From Methanomicrobiaceae archaeon (lineage in GTDB: Archaea; Halobacteriota; Methanomicrobia; Methanomicrobiales; Methanomicrobiaceae): a DNA stretch of 64,000 nt. The notes under the pieces are model-generated. The model ran no database searches and was not told the origin of the DNA. It saw nothing but the letters and a program-made list of their open reading frames with translations. Location: contig JARVGI010000007.1 in NCBI GenBank assembly GCA_029762625.1, positions 1 through 64,000 of the forward strand, read 5' to 3'. Positions 26,051 to 34,307 of the stretch are shown in pieces. Each line of letters opens with the position of its first letter. The first letter of the stretch is position 1. Made by a program: the position numbers and the translations under genes.

Positions 26051-27301
26051 TCACGGATCCTCTTCCTGCCCCGCCTGCGCGATGTCGAGCCCGGTGACAA
26101 TGACGTGAGAGACCACACCGTACTCATCGTGCAGAACCGTATTCGACCACTGCACCACATGTGCCTCGCCGTCCCGGTCGACATAGCGAATGTTCCCCTT
26201 TCCGGGATGCTTGCCGGTGATATACTGGTCGAAGAGCTCTCGCATCGCGTCACTATCCTCCTTCTGCACGAACAGGTCCCAGAACAACATCCCCCTGGCC
26301 TCGGCCTCGGGAACACGGGCCATTTCCTCGGCAGCCCGGTTGAACCGTACAATGCGGCCCTCACAGTCGAGCACAATCACCATGTTGCGCACCGTTTCCA
26401 GCACCGCGCCGATCAAATCCCGCTCCGCAGTGAGGGCATCCTCGGCCATCTTCCGTTCGCTGAGGTCGAACACAACCCCTCTCACATCCGTGATATCACC
26501 GTTTGTCCTGATAGGTGATGCGTACACCATGAACGGGAAGGTGGTGCCATCCTTGCGAAGCGCCGTGAACTTCTGCCGGCTCTTTCCTCCCCCGGTGAGG
26601 ATGCGCTGGATATCCGCTCTCGCCCTCTGCCGGTCTTCGGGGGCGATCACGTCAAGGATGGTGAGACCTTCGAAAAAATCCCCCGCGGTATAGGCGAAGC
26701 ATTCGTACGCCATCCGGTTGCCGAAGGTGATCGTACCGTTCGCATCCGCCTCGAATACCGGCTTGGGGAGGAGATCCACGAGTTCACGGAAACGCTTTTC
26801 GCTTGCTTCCAATGCCTCTTGTACCCTTTTCTGTTCGGTGATGTCGTTGCCGATGGAAAGGACACCCACTGCCAAGCCGTCTTCGTCGACAATCCCCCGG
26901 TTGGTCCACTGGATCCAGACCCGTCTGCCGTCCTTCGTAACGTTCTCGTTTTCGTTGTTGATGTATGCCTCGGGGTTGGCACAGACGTCCCGGATGATAC
27001 GCCGCATATCACGTCCCGAACTCTCCGTTTCAGGAACGATCGTCCCCACAACATTCCTGCCGATGATTTCTTCGGAGGTATAGCCGAAGAACCGCTGCGC
27101 GAAATCGTTGAAAAAGGTGATGTTTCCGAGGGAGTCCATCTTCAGGATGACCGAATTGGCGTGCTCCACAAGTTCCCGGTACTGCTTTTCACTCTCCTGA
27201 AGGGCGATCTCTGCGTGTTTTCTCCGGGTGATATCGACGAGGACGACCACATACCCCTGTTCGCCCGACTCAAAGACCGTGGGCACAATCTCGCCGTGGA
27301 A
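26051..27301 (-). pseudogene. PAS-domain sensor protein, 5' end missing
   Basis: About 415 codons with three PAS/PAC units (roughly 29-150, 160-275 and 285-400), joined by the usual DITERK-like linkers, and no histidine kinase or output domain. The N-terminus (VPTVFESGEQGYVVVLVDITRRK) is only the tail of another PAC motif; matching frame continues upstream to FHGEI at 27301, and then changes abruptly to Pro-rich sequence with a TGA at 27356-27358. A full-length sensor should continue further, with additional PAS or sensory domains. So this is a truncated gene, probably inactive unless a GTG at 27286 is used. See the junction finding. Confidence 0.7.
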
Positions 27302-27303
27302 AG

Positions 27304-28260
27304 GTGGACCTGGACAAGGTGACGCGGACGATGGGGCCGGTGGAAGGCCTCCCGGTCATCGTGCAGGGCGACAATGTCCTCGGCCTCGATACGATCCGGT
27401 GGATGCACGAATTTCAGGAGTATGAACTGAGCCACAACAGCATGGTTTCCGGATCGGTGAGCATCGCTAACTTCGTCCTGCAGCACAACGGCGGGCGGAT
27501 GCCGCAGACCGACGCCGAGCTGGACAGAATTCTCGCCATGATCCCGGAGGAGACACGACAGCGGTATACCCGCGGCAATGGCGAGGCGGTGATCGAGTTC
27601 GCTATCATGAACATGGAAAACGAGGCTGCGATGTCCTTCGTCGACCAGATGAAAAAGGAGATTGCATGGATGCCGCCCCCTCCCGGCGTGACCGCCACCA
27701 TCACCGGCCCCGGGGAGATGTTTACCAACCTGATCACCGAGATCCGCGAGGGCAAGGCCTTCATGACCCTGCTCGGCTTCGGGCTTATCTTCGGGTTCCT
27801 CCTGCTGGTGTTCCGGAATGCGGGGAGAGCGGCAACACCGCTCATCCCCATCGGCCTGATCGTGGGCTGGAACGGGCTGGTCATGTTCGTGCTGGGTATC
27901 GACTACACCCCCATGACCGCCACGCTGGGATCCATGACCATCGGCGTGGCCTCGGAGTACACCATCCTGATCCTGGAGCGCTGCCATGAGGAGCTCGAAC
28001 GCGGCCTGCCGCTCGTGGAGGCCATACGCCAGAGCGTCCAGAAGATCGGCACCGCCATCACCGTCTCGGGGCTGACCACGATCTTCGGGTTCTCGGCGCT
28101 AATGCTCTCCTCGTTCGGCATCGTCAGCAACTTCGGGATTCTCACGGTCATCTCCGTGGGATTCGCCCTGCTGGGCGCCATCATCATCATGCCCGCGGTG
28201 CTCGTCATCGCCGGCTCATTCCGCGAACTCGGACGGCGGGCCCCCCTCGCCCGCCCCTGA
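27304..28260 (+). pseudogene. RND-superfamily exporter (HAE3/MmpL-like), 5' half missing
   Basis: A 318-aa frame corresponding to the C-terminal part of a two-lobed RND transporter: a periplasmic-type loop region (residues 1-130), then about six membrane helices from GKAFMTLLGFGLIFGFLLLV to LLGAIIIMPAVLVIAG, with the conserved GIDYTPMTATLGSMTIGVASEY and SGLTTIFGFSALMLSS segments. Full-length members have about 750-800 aa with a first TM-loop-TM half. No ribosome site precedes GTG 27304, and the homologous sequence starts within a few bases of where the PAS gene ends. It is therefore a 5'-truncated fragment, probably non-functional. Confidence 0.75.
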
Positions 28261-28296
28261 GGCATACGCGAGGCTCGAAAATCCCCAACCCTCTTT

Positions 28297-29064
28297 TTAC
28301 CGCCCGCAGCGGTCGAGCACCGCTGCGGCGAGGCCTCGCACCGCCGCAAGGGCACCGCTCCCTTCGCCGACCCATGCCACCGGCGCCCCCCGCAGGTCCG
28401 CGTCCTCCACCGCGGCGTCCTCGGGGATTGCGGCCAGCAGGGGGAGCCCCTCTCCTGAGAGGTCCTCTGCAGGGGCTTTTTCCCCTTTGCACCGGTTGAT
28501 AACGAGATACATGGGCGTCTTTCCGAGGCCGAGCGATACCGCGAGGTCACGGATCCGCCGCGCCGTGCGCAGTCCCCGCATGCCGGGGTCACTGACGATG
28601 AGCAGGATATCGGGACGCCGGACGGTGCCACGGGAGATGTGCTCGAGGCCGGCCTCCGAATCGACGACGGTGATGGGGTAGTCCTCCCCGAGGAGGTGCA
28701 TGCACTCTCCCAGAAGGGAGTTCGGAAAACAGTAGCAGCCCGTTCCCTCAGGCCGGCCCATGGCGAGGAGATCGAAGCCCTCCGCCTCCACGAGGACCTT
28801 CCGGAAGCGGTATTTGATGTACGAGGTGCGGTCCATCCCGGGGGGGATGCTCCGGGTGAACGCCTCCTCCCGCATCCACCCGAGCGTCTCAGCCAGATCC
28901 ACGCCCAGCGCCTCGTGGAGGTTGGCGTTGGGGTCCGCGTCGACGGCGAGCACGGGCCTCGCCCCCGCCTCAAGAAACGACCGGACGAGCAGGCCCGAGA
29001 TGGTGGTCTTGCCGGTCCCCCCCTTCCCGCAGACCACGATGGTGCACGTTCTGTTCACGCCCAT
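28297..29064 (-). CDS. cooC: CooC/AcsF-type nickel-insertion ATPase
   Basis: MinD/SIMIBI-class ATPase of 255 aa that loads nickel into CODH/ACS metal centres. The deviant Walker A is KGGTGKT (residues 14-20), the switch region contains DADPNANLHEALG, and the metal-binding CxC is Cys110-x-Cys112 (GTGCYCF). The open frame starts at 29196 but homology starts at MGVNRTCTIVVCGKGG, so ATG 29064 is chosen; it overlaps the upstream methyltransferase stop by 10 bp. As the last gene of the acs operon it presumably serves the adjacent AcsB. Confidence 0.88.
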   Translation of the reverse strand: MGVNRTCTIVVCGKGGTGKTTISGLLVRSFLEAGARPVLAVDADPNANLHEALGVDLAETLGWMREEAFTRSIPPGMDRTSYIKYRFRKVLVEAEGFDLLAMGRPEGTGCYCFPNSLLGECMHLLGEDYPITVVDSEAGLEHISRGTVRRPDILLIVSDPGMRGLRTARRIRDLAVSLGLGKTPMYLVINRCKGEKAPAEDLSGEGLPLLAAIPEDAAVEDADLRGAPVAWVGEGSGALAAVRGLAAAVLDRCGR

Positions 29065-30089
29065 TCCTCCCGTGCCCGGCGCGAAAGGTCGGCGGCAGTA
29101 CCCATGATCGCTCCCGCCCCCCGCTCGTCGGCGAACCGGATCCCGCAGGTCGGCGTGATCATCGACTGGCGGGCGAAGAGTTCCGGGTCGAGCCACGAAC
29201 AGACCTCATCCCGGATGGCGCTCATGCGGGTATAGAGCGAATCCGGGGTTTCTTCTTCATAGACATCATACTCCGCTGGCACGATGCCCCAGGCGACCAC
29301 GCCTCCCGCCTCCATGAACCGGGCGATCGCATCGCGGTAGAGCAGGAATTCCCTGGCGTACCGGTAGGCATCGAGGGAGACGAACCCGATATCCATGCCG
29401 AGCACGAAGGCCCAGTCGGTATTGGAGCAGCAGTGGACCCCTATACCCCCCTCCAGCAGCGTTGCGGTCTCTTCGAACCCTGCCGCCACCAGGTCGCGGT
29501 TCACCGGGATGACCGACGAGCCGAAGGCGGCGAGGTAGGGTTCGTTGAGCACCACGAGGGTGTGCGGCGCCCCGGTCCGCGCAATCAGCCGCTCCTCGTA
29601 CCACCGGGCTCGCAGCGCGATCATCTTGTTGAGCAGGTCCGCGTATTCGGGGTCGTAGTGGAGCGGGCGTTTCTCCCGGTCGACCACCTGCATGCCGAAG
29701 GTCAGGGGCCCGGTGACCTGCGCCTTGGCGAACAGCGCCCCCGAGAGATCGCATTCCAGCATCGCAAGAAAGCCTGAATTATACTCCTCCGACGCACCGT
29801 ACGCCGCGAAATTCCCCTCCATGTAGTCGAGCATGATCTGCTCCATCTGGCCTGAATGGTCCGCGGCGGTATCCGCGAACAATTTTTCGCCCTCAACCAC
29901 CGCACCCGGCAGGTGTTCGGCGTCGTTGAAGACGATCGCCTCCCGCGGCCCCCGGTTGGGCAGGGTGGGGGCATAGGGAACCTCCGGGAAACTCTCCAGC
30001 ACCGCCCTGCAGGCGGCCCCCGGGTCGGTGTGGGGAAGCCCGCCCACGCCGGTGGCGGCAAGGCGCGGCGGGGGAAGGAGCGATGCCAT
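29055..30089 (-). CDS. Core MetE-like methyltransferase (corrinoid-dependent methionine synthase, MesB-like)
   Basis: A 344-aa UROD/MetE-superfamily protein lacking the N-terminal duplication of bacterial MetE. Zinc ligands fit His219, Cys221 (HCC at 219-221) and Cys315 (TPTCG); other signature segments are GVGGLPHTDPGAA, FNDAEHLPG, KAQVTGPLTFG and LNEPYLAAFGS. Published work on core-MetE from Dehalococcoides shows a methyl-corrinoid iron-sulfur protein as methyl donor. Here it overlaps acsV (ATGA) and lies in the operon with acsC/acsD, so it probably takes a methyl group from that protein to homocysteine. The translated frame extends far upstream, but that part is antisense to the real acsV reading; ATG 30089 is the start. 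Confidence 0.75.
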   Translation of the reverse strand: MASLLPPPRLAATGVGGLPHTDPGAACRAVLESFPEVPYAPTLPNRGPREAIVFNDAEHLPGAVVEGEKLFADTAADHSGQMEQIMLDYMEGNFAAYGASEEYNSGFLAMLECDLSGALFAKAQVTGPLTFGMQVVDREKRPLHYDPEYADLLNKMIALRARWYEERLIARTGAPHTLVVLNEPYLAAFGSSVIPVNRDLVAAGFEETATLLEGGIGVHCCSNTDWAFVLGMDIGFVSLDAYRYAREFLLYRDAIARFMEAGGVVAWGIVPAEYDVYEEETPDSLYTRMSAIRDEVCSWLDPELFARQSMITPTCGIRFADERGAGAIMGTAADLSRRAREEWA

Positions 30090-31999
30090 CACTCCACCCC
30101 CCCGTAGCGGATGCGGCACTCGTCGAGCACCCGCTGCACCCCCGGAAAGAGGGAGAGATCGGTGTGGGGCAGAAAGCAGCTGGAGGTGTACTGGTCCATG
30201 AAGGAGGGTTCCGCATTGAGCTCGATATAGGTGATCTGCTGGGCGATGCGGTCGAGGTTGCGGCGGCGCTCGCGGCTGATGAGGGCGAGATTGGCCCCCG
30301 TGATGGCTCCGTTGCCGATGTTTTTCACCGCGTCGAGGGGGACTTCCGGGATGAGGCCGACGGCGATGGCGTTCTCCTTGTTCAGGTAGTTGCCGAACGC
30401 GCCGGAGAAGTAGATGGCGGCGATGTCCTCCCGCGTGATCCCGGCGGCGTCCATCAGGGTCATGCAAGCGCCAAGGATCGCCGCTTTGCTCATGATCAGG
30501 TTTTTGATGTCGTTTTCGGTGATCACGATATCCCGCTCGCCATCCGTCTCGTCGGCCCAGGCGATCACGAACTCGGGGAAATAGCGGCCCTGCCGGACCC
30601 GCGGGTGCCTGATACCCATATTGATGTGCCCGTTGCGGTCGATGACGCAGGCGCGGATGAGCTCTGCAAGCAGATCGATGAGCCCCGAACCGCAGATGCC
30701 TTTGGGCCTGATGCGGTTGATGGTCTCGTAGGTGGGCTTGAGGGTGCCGCCGTCGATGCGGACCTTCTCCATCGCTCCCGGGTTTGCCCGCATCCCGAAG
30801 AGCACCTCGCCGCCCTCGAGAGCCGGGCCGGCGGCACCGGCGCAGGAGAGCATCCAGTCGCTGTTGCCGAGCACCACCTCGAAATTGGTGCCGATATCGA
30901 TTAAAAGGGAGATCTCCTCCCGCTCGGTTATCCCGCAGGCAAGGATGTCGGCGATGATGTCCCCCCCGATGAAGTTGGAGACCGCGGGGAAGGTATAAAC
31001 CCCCGCATTGCGATGTACGGCGAGACCGATCCTGCCTGCCGCCGTTGAGAGCATCCGGCGGACCACCGGCACGTAGGGCTCGGCGATCATGTACCCCGGA
31101 TCGATGCAGAGCAGGAGGTGGGTCATCACCGTGTTGCCGGCGACGACCACCTCGTGGATGTCCTCCCGGTCGATCCCGGCATTGTTCGCCGCTTCGGTGA
31201 GGGCCTGGTTGATGCTCTCGGCGGCGAGTCGCTGCAGTCTGGACAGGCCGTTTTTCCGGGCGAAGTTGACCCGGGAGAGGATGTCCTCGCCGTACCCGAT
31301 CTGCCGGTTGTAGTTGGATGCGGTGGCGATCACGGATGCGGTGGCGAGATCCCAGAGGTACACGACGATGGTGGTCGTGCCGAGATCGACCGCCGCCCCG
31401 TAGAGGCGCCCCTCGGTGTTGCCCTCCTCGACCTTGATGAGGCGATAACCTCCGGGGACCAGCGCGACGGTGCCGGTGACGCGCCAGATCCCCTGCCGCA
31501 GCAGCTGGGGAACGGAGCGGAGCACCTCGAGGGGGGCGTAGATCTTGTTCGCGGCAGGACCGCCCCGCGTCTCGATCCCCTCCAGCAGGCGGGTGATATC
31601 GGGGGTGGTGTCGGTGAGCGAGGGCGGGTTGAGCTCGAGGTAGTACTTCCTGACGGAGGGGCGGAACGGGATCTCCGCCGCACGAGCCTCGATGAGGATC
31701 TTCTGCTCCTGCACGAGCGAGGATTCCGGCACCTCCACGCGCAGGTCGTTTCTCACGAGCGACTGGCACGCGAGGCACGCCCCGCGGTCCAGCTCCTCCG
31801 CGGTGAAAAAGTTCCCGAACTTCTCCCGGTCAAAGGTGATCTTTCCGCTTTTTACGTATACCACACACTTTCCGCACCGGCCCTGCCCCCCGCAGACCAC
31901 GTTCATGTGCAGCCCGGCGCGCTGGGCGGCATCGAGGATGGTGGCCCCCCGGGGGACGTCGGCTTTGTGAAAACCGGGCAGAAAGGTGACCGTGGGCAT
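30089..31999 (-). CDS. acsV: Reductive activator of corrinoid Fe-S protein (RACo/AcsV-like, ASKHA domain)
   Basis: A 636-aa two-part protein. Residues 1-90 form a plant-type [2Fe-2S] ferredoxin with Cys36, Cys42, Cys45 and Cys75 or Cys78 (VCGGQGRCGKC...CLAC); the C-terminal half (about 210-636) is an ASKHA ATPase (AVDLGTTTIVVYLWD, VVAGNTVMTHLL, FIGGDIIADILAC, DIGTNFEVVLG). Such proteins use ATP to re-reduce inactive Co(II) in the corrinoid protein. ATG 31999 follows GGAGGCC and sits one base beyond the acsC stop; its own stop overlaps the next gene. Context with acsC/acsD makes this role very likely. Confidence 0.88.
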   Translation of the reverse strand: MPTVTFLPGFHKADVPRGATILDAAQRAGLHMNVVCGGQGRCGKCVVYVKSGKITFDREKFGNFFTAEELDRGACLACQSLVRNDLRVEVPESSLVQEQKILIEARAAEIPFRPSVRKYYLELNPPSLTDTTPDITRLLEGIETRGGPAANKIYAPLEVLRSVPQLLRQGIWRVTGTVALVPGGYRLIKVEEGNTEGRLYGAAVDLGTTTIVVYLWDLATASVIATASNYNRQIGYGEDILSRVNFARKNGLSRLQRLAAESINQALTEAANNAGIDREDIHEVVVAGNTVMTHLLLCIDPGYMIAEPYVPVVRRMLSTAAGRIGLAVHRNAGVYTFPAVSNFIGGDIIADILACGITEREEISLLIDIGTNFEVVLGNSDWMLSCAGAAGPALEGGEVLFGMRANPGAMEKVRIDGGTLKPTYETINRIRPKGICGSGLIDLLAELIRACVIDRNGHINMGIRHPRVRQGRYFPEFVIAWADETDGERDIVITENDIKNLIMSKAAILGACMTLMDAAGITREDIAAIYFSGAFGNYLNKENAIAVGLIPEVPLDAVKNIGNGAITGANLALISRERRRNLDRIAQQITYIELNAEPSFMDQYTSSCFLPHTDLSLFPGVQRVLDECRIRYGGVE

Positions 32000-32000
32000 A

Positions 32001-33335
32001 TCAGGCCTCCCACCCGGTCTCCAGGTACTCGCCGATCTCGGCCGCATCGCGCGGGCCCACCCGCACCTCCCAGCCCGTCTCCTCCTCGATCTTGCCGCTC
32101 AGCGGGGCCGCGTAACCGGGGATGATCAGGATCCGGTGATCGACCCGGTTCTCCAGATCGGTCTTTTTGATCGCGTCCGCCACCACCGTCTCGGTAAGCT
32201 TGCCGCCGGCAACGGCGGTGAGCACGGACATGCCCTCCGTGTCCACGATGAAGAGATAGCAGGGGATGCCCGCCGCCTCGAGGTAGCCGAGGAGGGTGAA
32301 GTAGGTGAGGGAGAAATTGACGGTCATCAGCACGGGGGCGCTGCCGGTCGGGGCATTGACCGGGTAGAGCCCCGGGGTCACCTGGATGGGCTTCTGCGGA
32401 TCGGTGTAGATATTCTGGCGGAGGGTGAGGGCTGCCATCGTGGACGAGGGGGCGAGCTCGTCGATGATGATGACCCCGGCATATTTCAGGATCCCGAGCG
32501 CCGTCGCAGCGTCGGGCAGATCGATCGGCACGGTATCGAAGACCACCGGGTAGCCGAGATCGGGATCGGTGCGCTCCACCGCACGCCTGCGTATCTCGAC
32601 CGACCGGACGAGGAAGTCGCGCAAGGTGGCGGGAGCGGGGTCGAGCATCAGGTTCTCGATGCCGCGGTCCCTGCACAGCCCCACGAGGCGTTTGAGTTCC
32701 TCGAGGTCGCCTGCCCGCACCGCCAGCGCACAGCCGTATTTTCTGGCGAGATCGCACATCGCCTCGACGGTGTCGGCACATGCCGCGTGGATGAGCGGCT
32801 GGAAGTTGCCGCAGTGGGCGAGCGCCGCCGCCTGCGCCTCCGGGTCGTCGGCGATGACCACCTCGGGGAGGCTCGCGCACGCCTCCACCATCCCGACAAC
32901 CCCGCCGAATTGGTCCGCATCGCCCGACTCGCAGCGGAACGCAATGCCGTCGACGGAGAGATCCTCCCCGACACGGTGGAAGGTCTCGTCACGCACCCGC
33001 GTCATGATCCTCTCGATCCGCTCCCCGGGCCATGTATCGGCAACCTGCATCATCAGCCCGGGCTGGTGGTAGAACGTCCGCTCGTGGCGGTAGAGCACGA
33101 ACTCCTCGCCCACGGCAAACGACCGCTCCCCCGCGCCGATGCCAACCAGCCGGATGGGGGGGCGGGTGGCCCCGCCCAGCAGCTCCCGCGTCTGCTCGTC
33201 GAGGTCGGGGCAGAGGTCCACGTCCACCTTGCCCGAAGCAAGTTTCATGGCAAATGCGAGGCAGGTGGGAAACCCGCATTTCTTGCAGTTGGTTTTGGGG
33301 AGTAACTTGTAGATATCAAGCGCTTTCATCGCCAT
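32001..33335 (-). CDS. acsC: Corrinoid iron-sulfur protein large subunit
   Basis: A 444-aa subunit. Its N-terminal 4Fe-4S motif is Cys17, Cys20, Cys25 and Cys42 (TNCKKCGFPTC...LCPDL); the middle TIM barrel and C-terminal corrinoid domain (PNAPTGSAPVLMTVNFSLTYFTLLGYLE, SVLTAVAGGKLTE) follow. It carries the cobamide that receives the methyl group from methyl-H4MPT and gives it to ACS. The ATG 33335 with AGGAGG six bases upstream is chosen (a second Met follows two residues later). The 5' end overlaps acsD by 20 bp. In archaeal nomenclature this is CdhE. Confidence 0.9.
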   Translation of the reverse strand: MAMKALDIYKLLPKTNCKKCGFPTCLAFAMKLASGKVDVDLCPDLDEQTRELLGGATRPPIRLVGIGAGERSFAVGEEFVLYRHERTFYHQPGLMMQVADTWPGERIERIMTRVRDETFHRVGEDLSVDGIAFRCESGDADQFGGVVGMVEACASLPEVVIADDPEAQAAALAHCGNFQPLIHAACADTVEAMCDLARKYGCALAVRAGDLEELKRLVGLCRDRGIENLMLDPAPATLRDFLVRSVEIRRRAVERTDPDLGYPVVFDTVPIDLPDAATALGILKYAGVIIIDELAPSSTMAALTLRQNIYTDPQKPIQVTPGLYPVNAPTGSAPVLMTVNFSLTYFTLLGYLEAAGIPCYLFIVDTEGMSVLTAVAGGKLTETVVADAIKKTDLENRVDHRILIIPGYAAPLSGKIEEETGWEVRVGPRDAAEIGEYLETGWEA

Positions 33336-34293
33336 AAGCTTCCTCCTGTGGATGGGATCCTTCCTGAAGCGCCGGGAGCGCCTCCCGCAACAGCGCCACC
33401 GTGCCGGGGTGGCGGACGCACACGATCTCCGCCCCCGCGACGAGCGCGGAAAACGCCGCATAAAATTCCCAGCGGATCGCCACCTCGTCCGCCGTCTCCG
33501 GATCCGCCTCACGCACCTCCTTGACATTGAGGGAATCGATGGCAGAACTGATCATGGGGCGGGCGAGATCGGCGTCCCCCTGCAGGGCGACTGAGCGGAT
33601 GCGCTCCATCACCGAGTAGGAGTACTCGAAACCGTAGCCCAGGGTCCCGGTATACGGGTCGATGACGATCCTCTCCGGGGGAAGTCCCGTTTCATGCAGC
33701 AGGATGTTGAGCTGCTTTGCCAGGTTGATGTCGATGGGCGTCTGGGCGACCAAGGCGTGCCCGTAGGCGAGCGCCGATGCCGCCACGCTGCGGTAGCGGT
33801 CGGCTTCCGCGGTCCCGAGCAGGATCCGTTCGCCTTCCGCGGCCTCCCCGATCCGCCGGTAGACCTCCGAATCGATGCCCGGCTCGGTGCTCCCCTCGAC
33901 GATCAGGGGGTACTTCGTCGCCCCGATCACCTCCTCCATCGTGGTGCCCAGCGAGGCGAAATCGTCGAACCCCCGCTGCCGTGTGCTGGTAAAGAAGAGG
34001 CGCACCATATCCGCGCCGAATGTCGTCTCGGCCGCCGCAGCCCATGCACCCGTATCCCCCGCGAGATCCCCGACCTCGCGGAGCACGATCGGCGACCACG
34101 TGCGGGTATCGTCGCAGATTTCAAGGGCGATGCGAGGTGGGTGGCCCGCGGCGGGCCCCGCGCCGAGAAACGGGAACGTACCCGCGCCCCCCACCGTATA
34201 CACGCGTTCCCGCGTCCCTCCCTCCGCCGTGGTCGCTCCAAGGCTGACCTCCAGGATCCGGTTGCCCTGTTCCGGATTGTGCTCTTCACTCAT
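33316..34293 (-). CDS. acsD: Corrinoid iron-sulfur protein small subunit
   Basis: A 325-aa TIM-barrel protein (RIALEICDDTRTWSPIVLREV, FTSTRQRGFDDFASLG, GEAAEGERILLGTAEADRYR, DPYTGTLGYGFEYSYSVMERIR). With acsC it makes the methyl-carrying heterodimer. Length fits the bacterial small subunit (about 310-325 aa) rather than the longer archaeal CdhD (about 430 aa), which is a further hint of a bacterial-type operon. Located 14 bp after acsB and overlapping acsC by 20 bp. Confidence 0.9.
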   Translation of the reverse strand: MSEEHNPEQGNRILEVSLGATTAEGGTRERVYTVGGAGTFPFLGAGPAAGHPPRIALEICDDTRTWSPIVLREVGDLAGDTGAWAAAAETTFGADMVRLFFTSTRQRGFDDFASLGTTMEEVIGATKYPLIVEGSTEPGIDSEVYRRIGEAAEGERILLGTAEADRYRSVAASALAYGHALVAQTPIDINLAKQLNILLHETGLPPERIVIDPYTGTLGYGFEYSYSVMERIRSVALQGDADLARPMISSAIDSLNVKEVREADPETADEVAIRWEFYAAFSALVAGAEIVCVRHPGTVALLREALPALQEGSHPQEEAYGDESA

Positions 34294-34307
34294 GTGCCCA
34301 TCCTCTC

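Noticed and set aside
29055-31778. A single very long minus-strand frame of 907 codons
   Set aside because: Only the part from 30089 down is real (the core MetE-like gene); the rest is an Arg/Pro/His-rich shadow frame antisense-phase to acsV.
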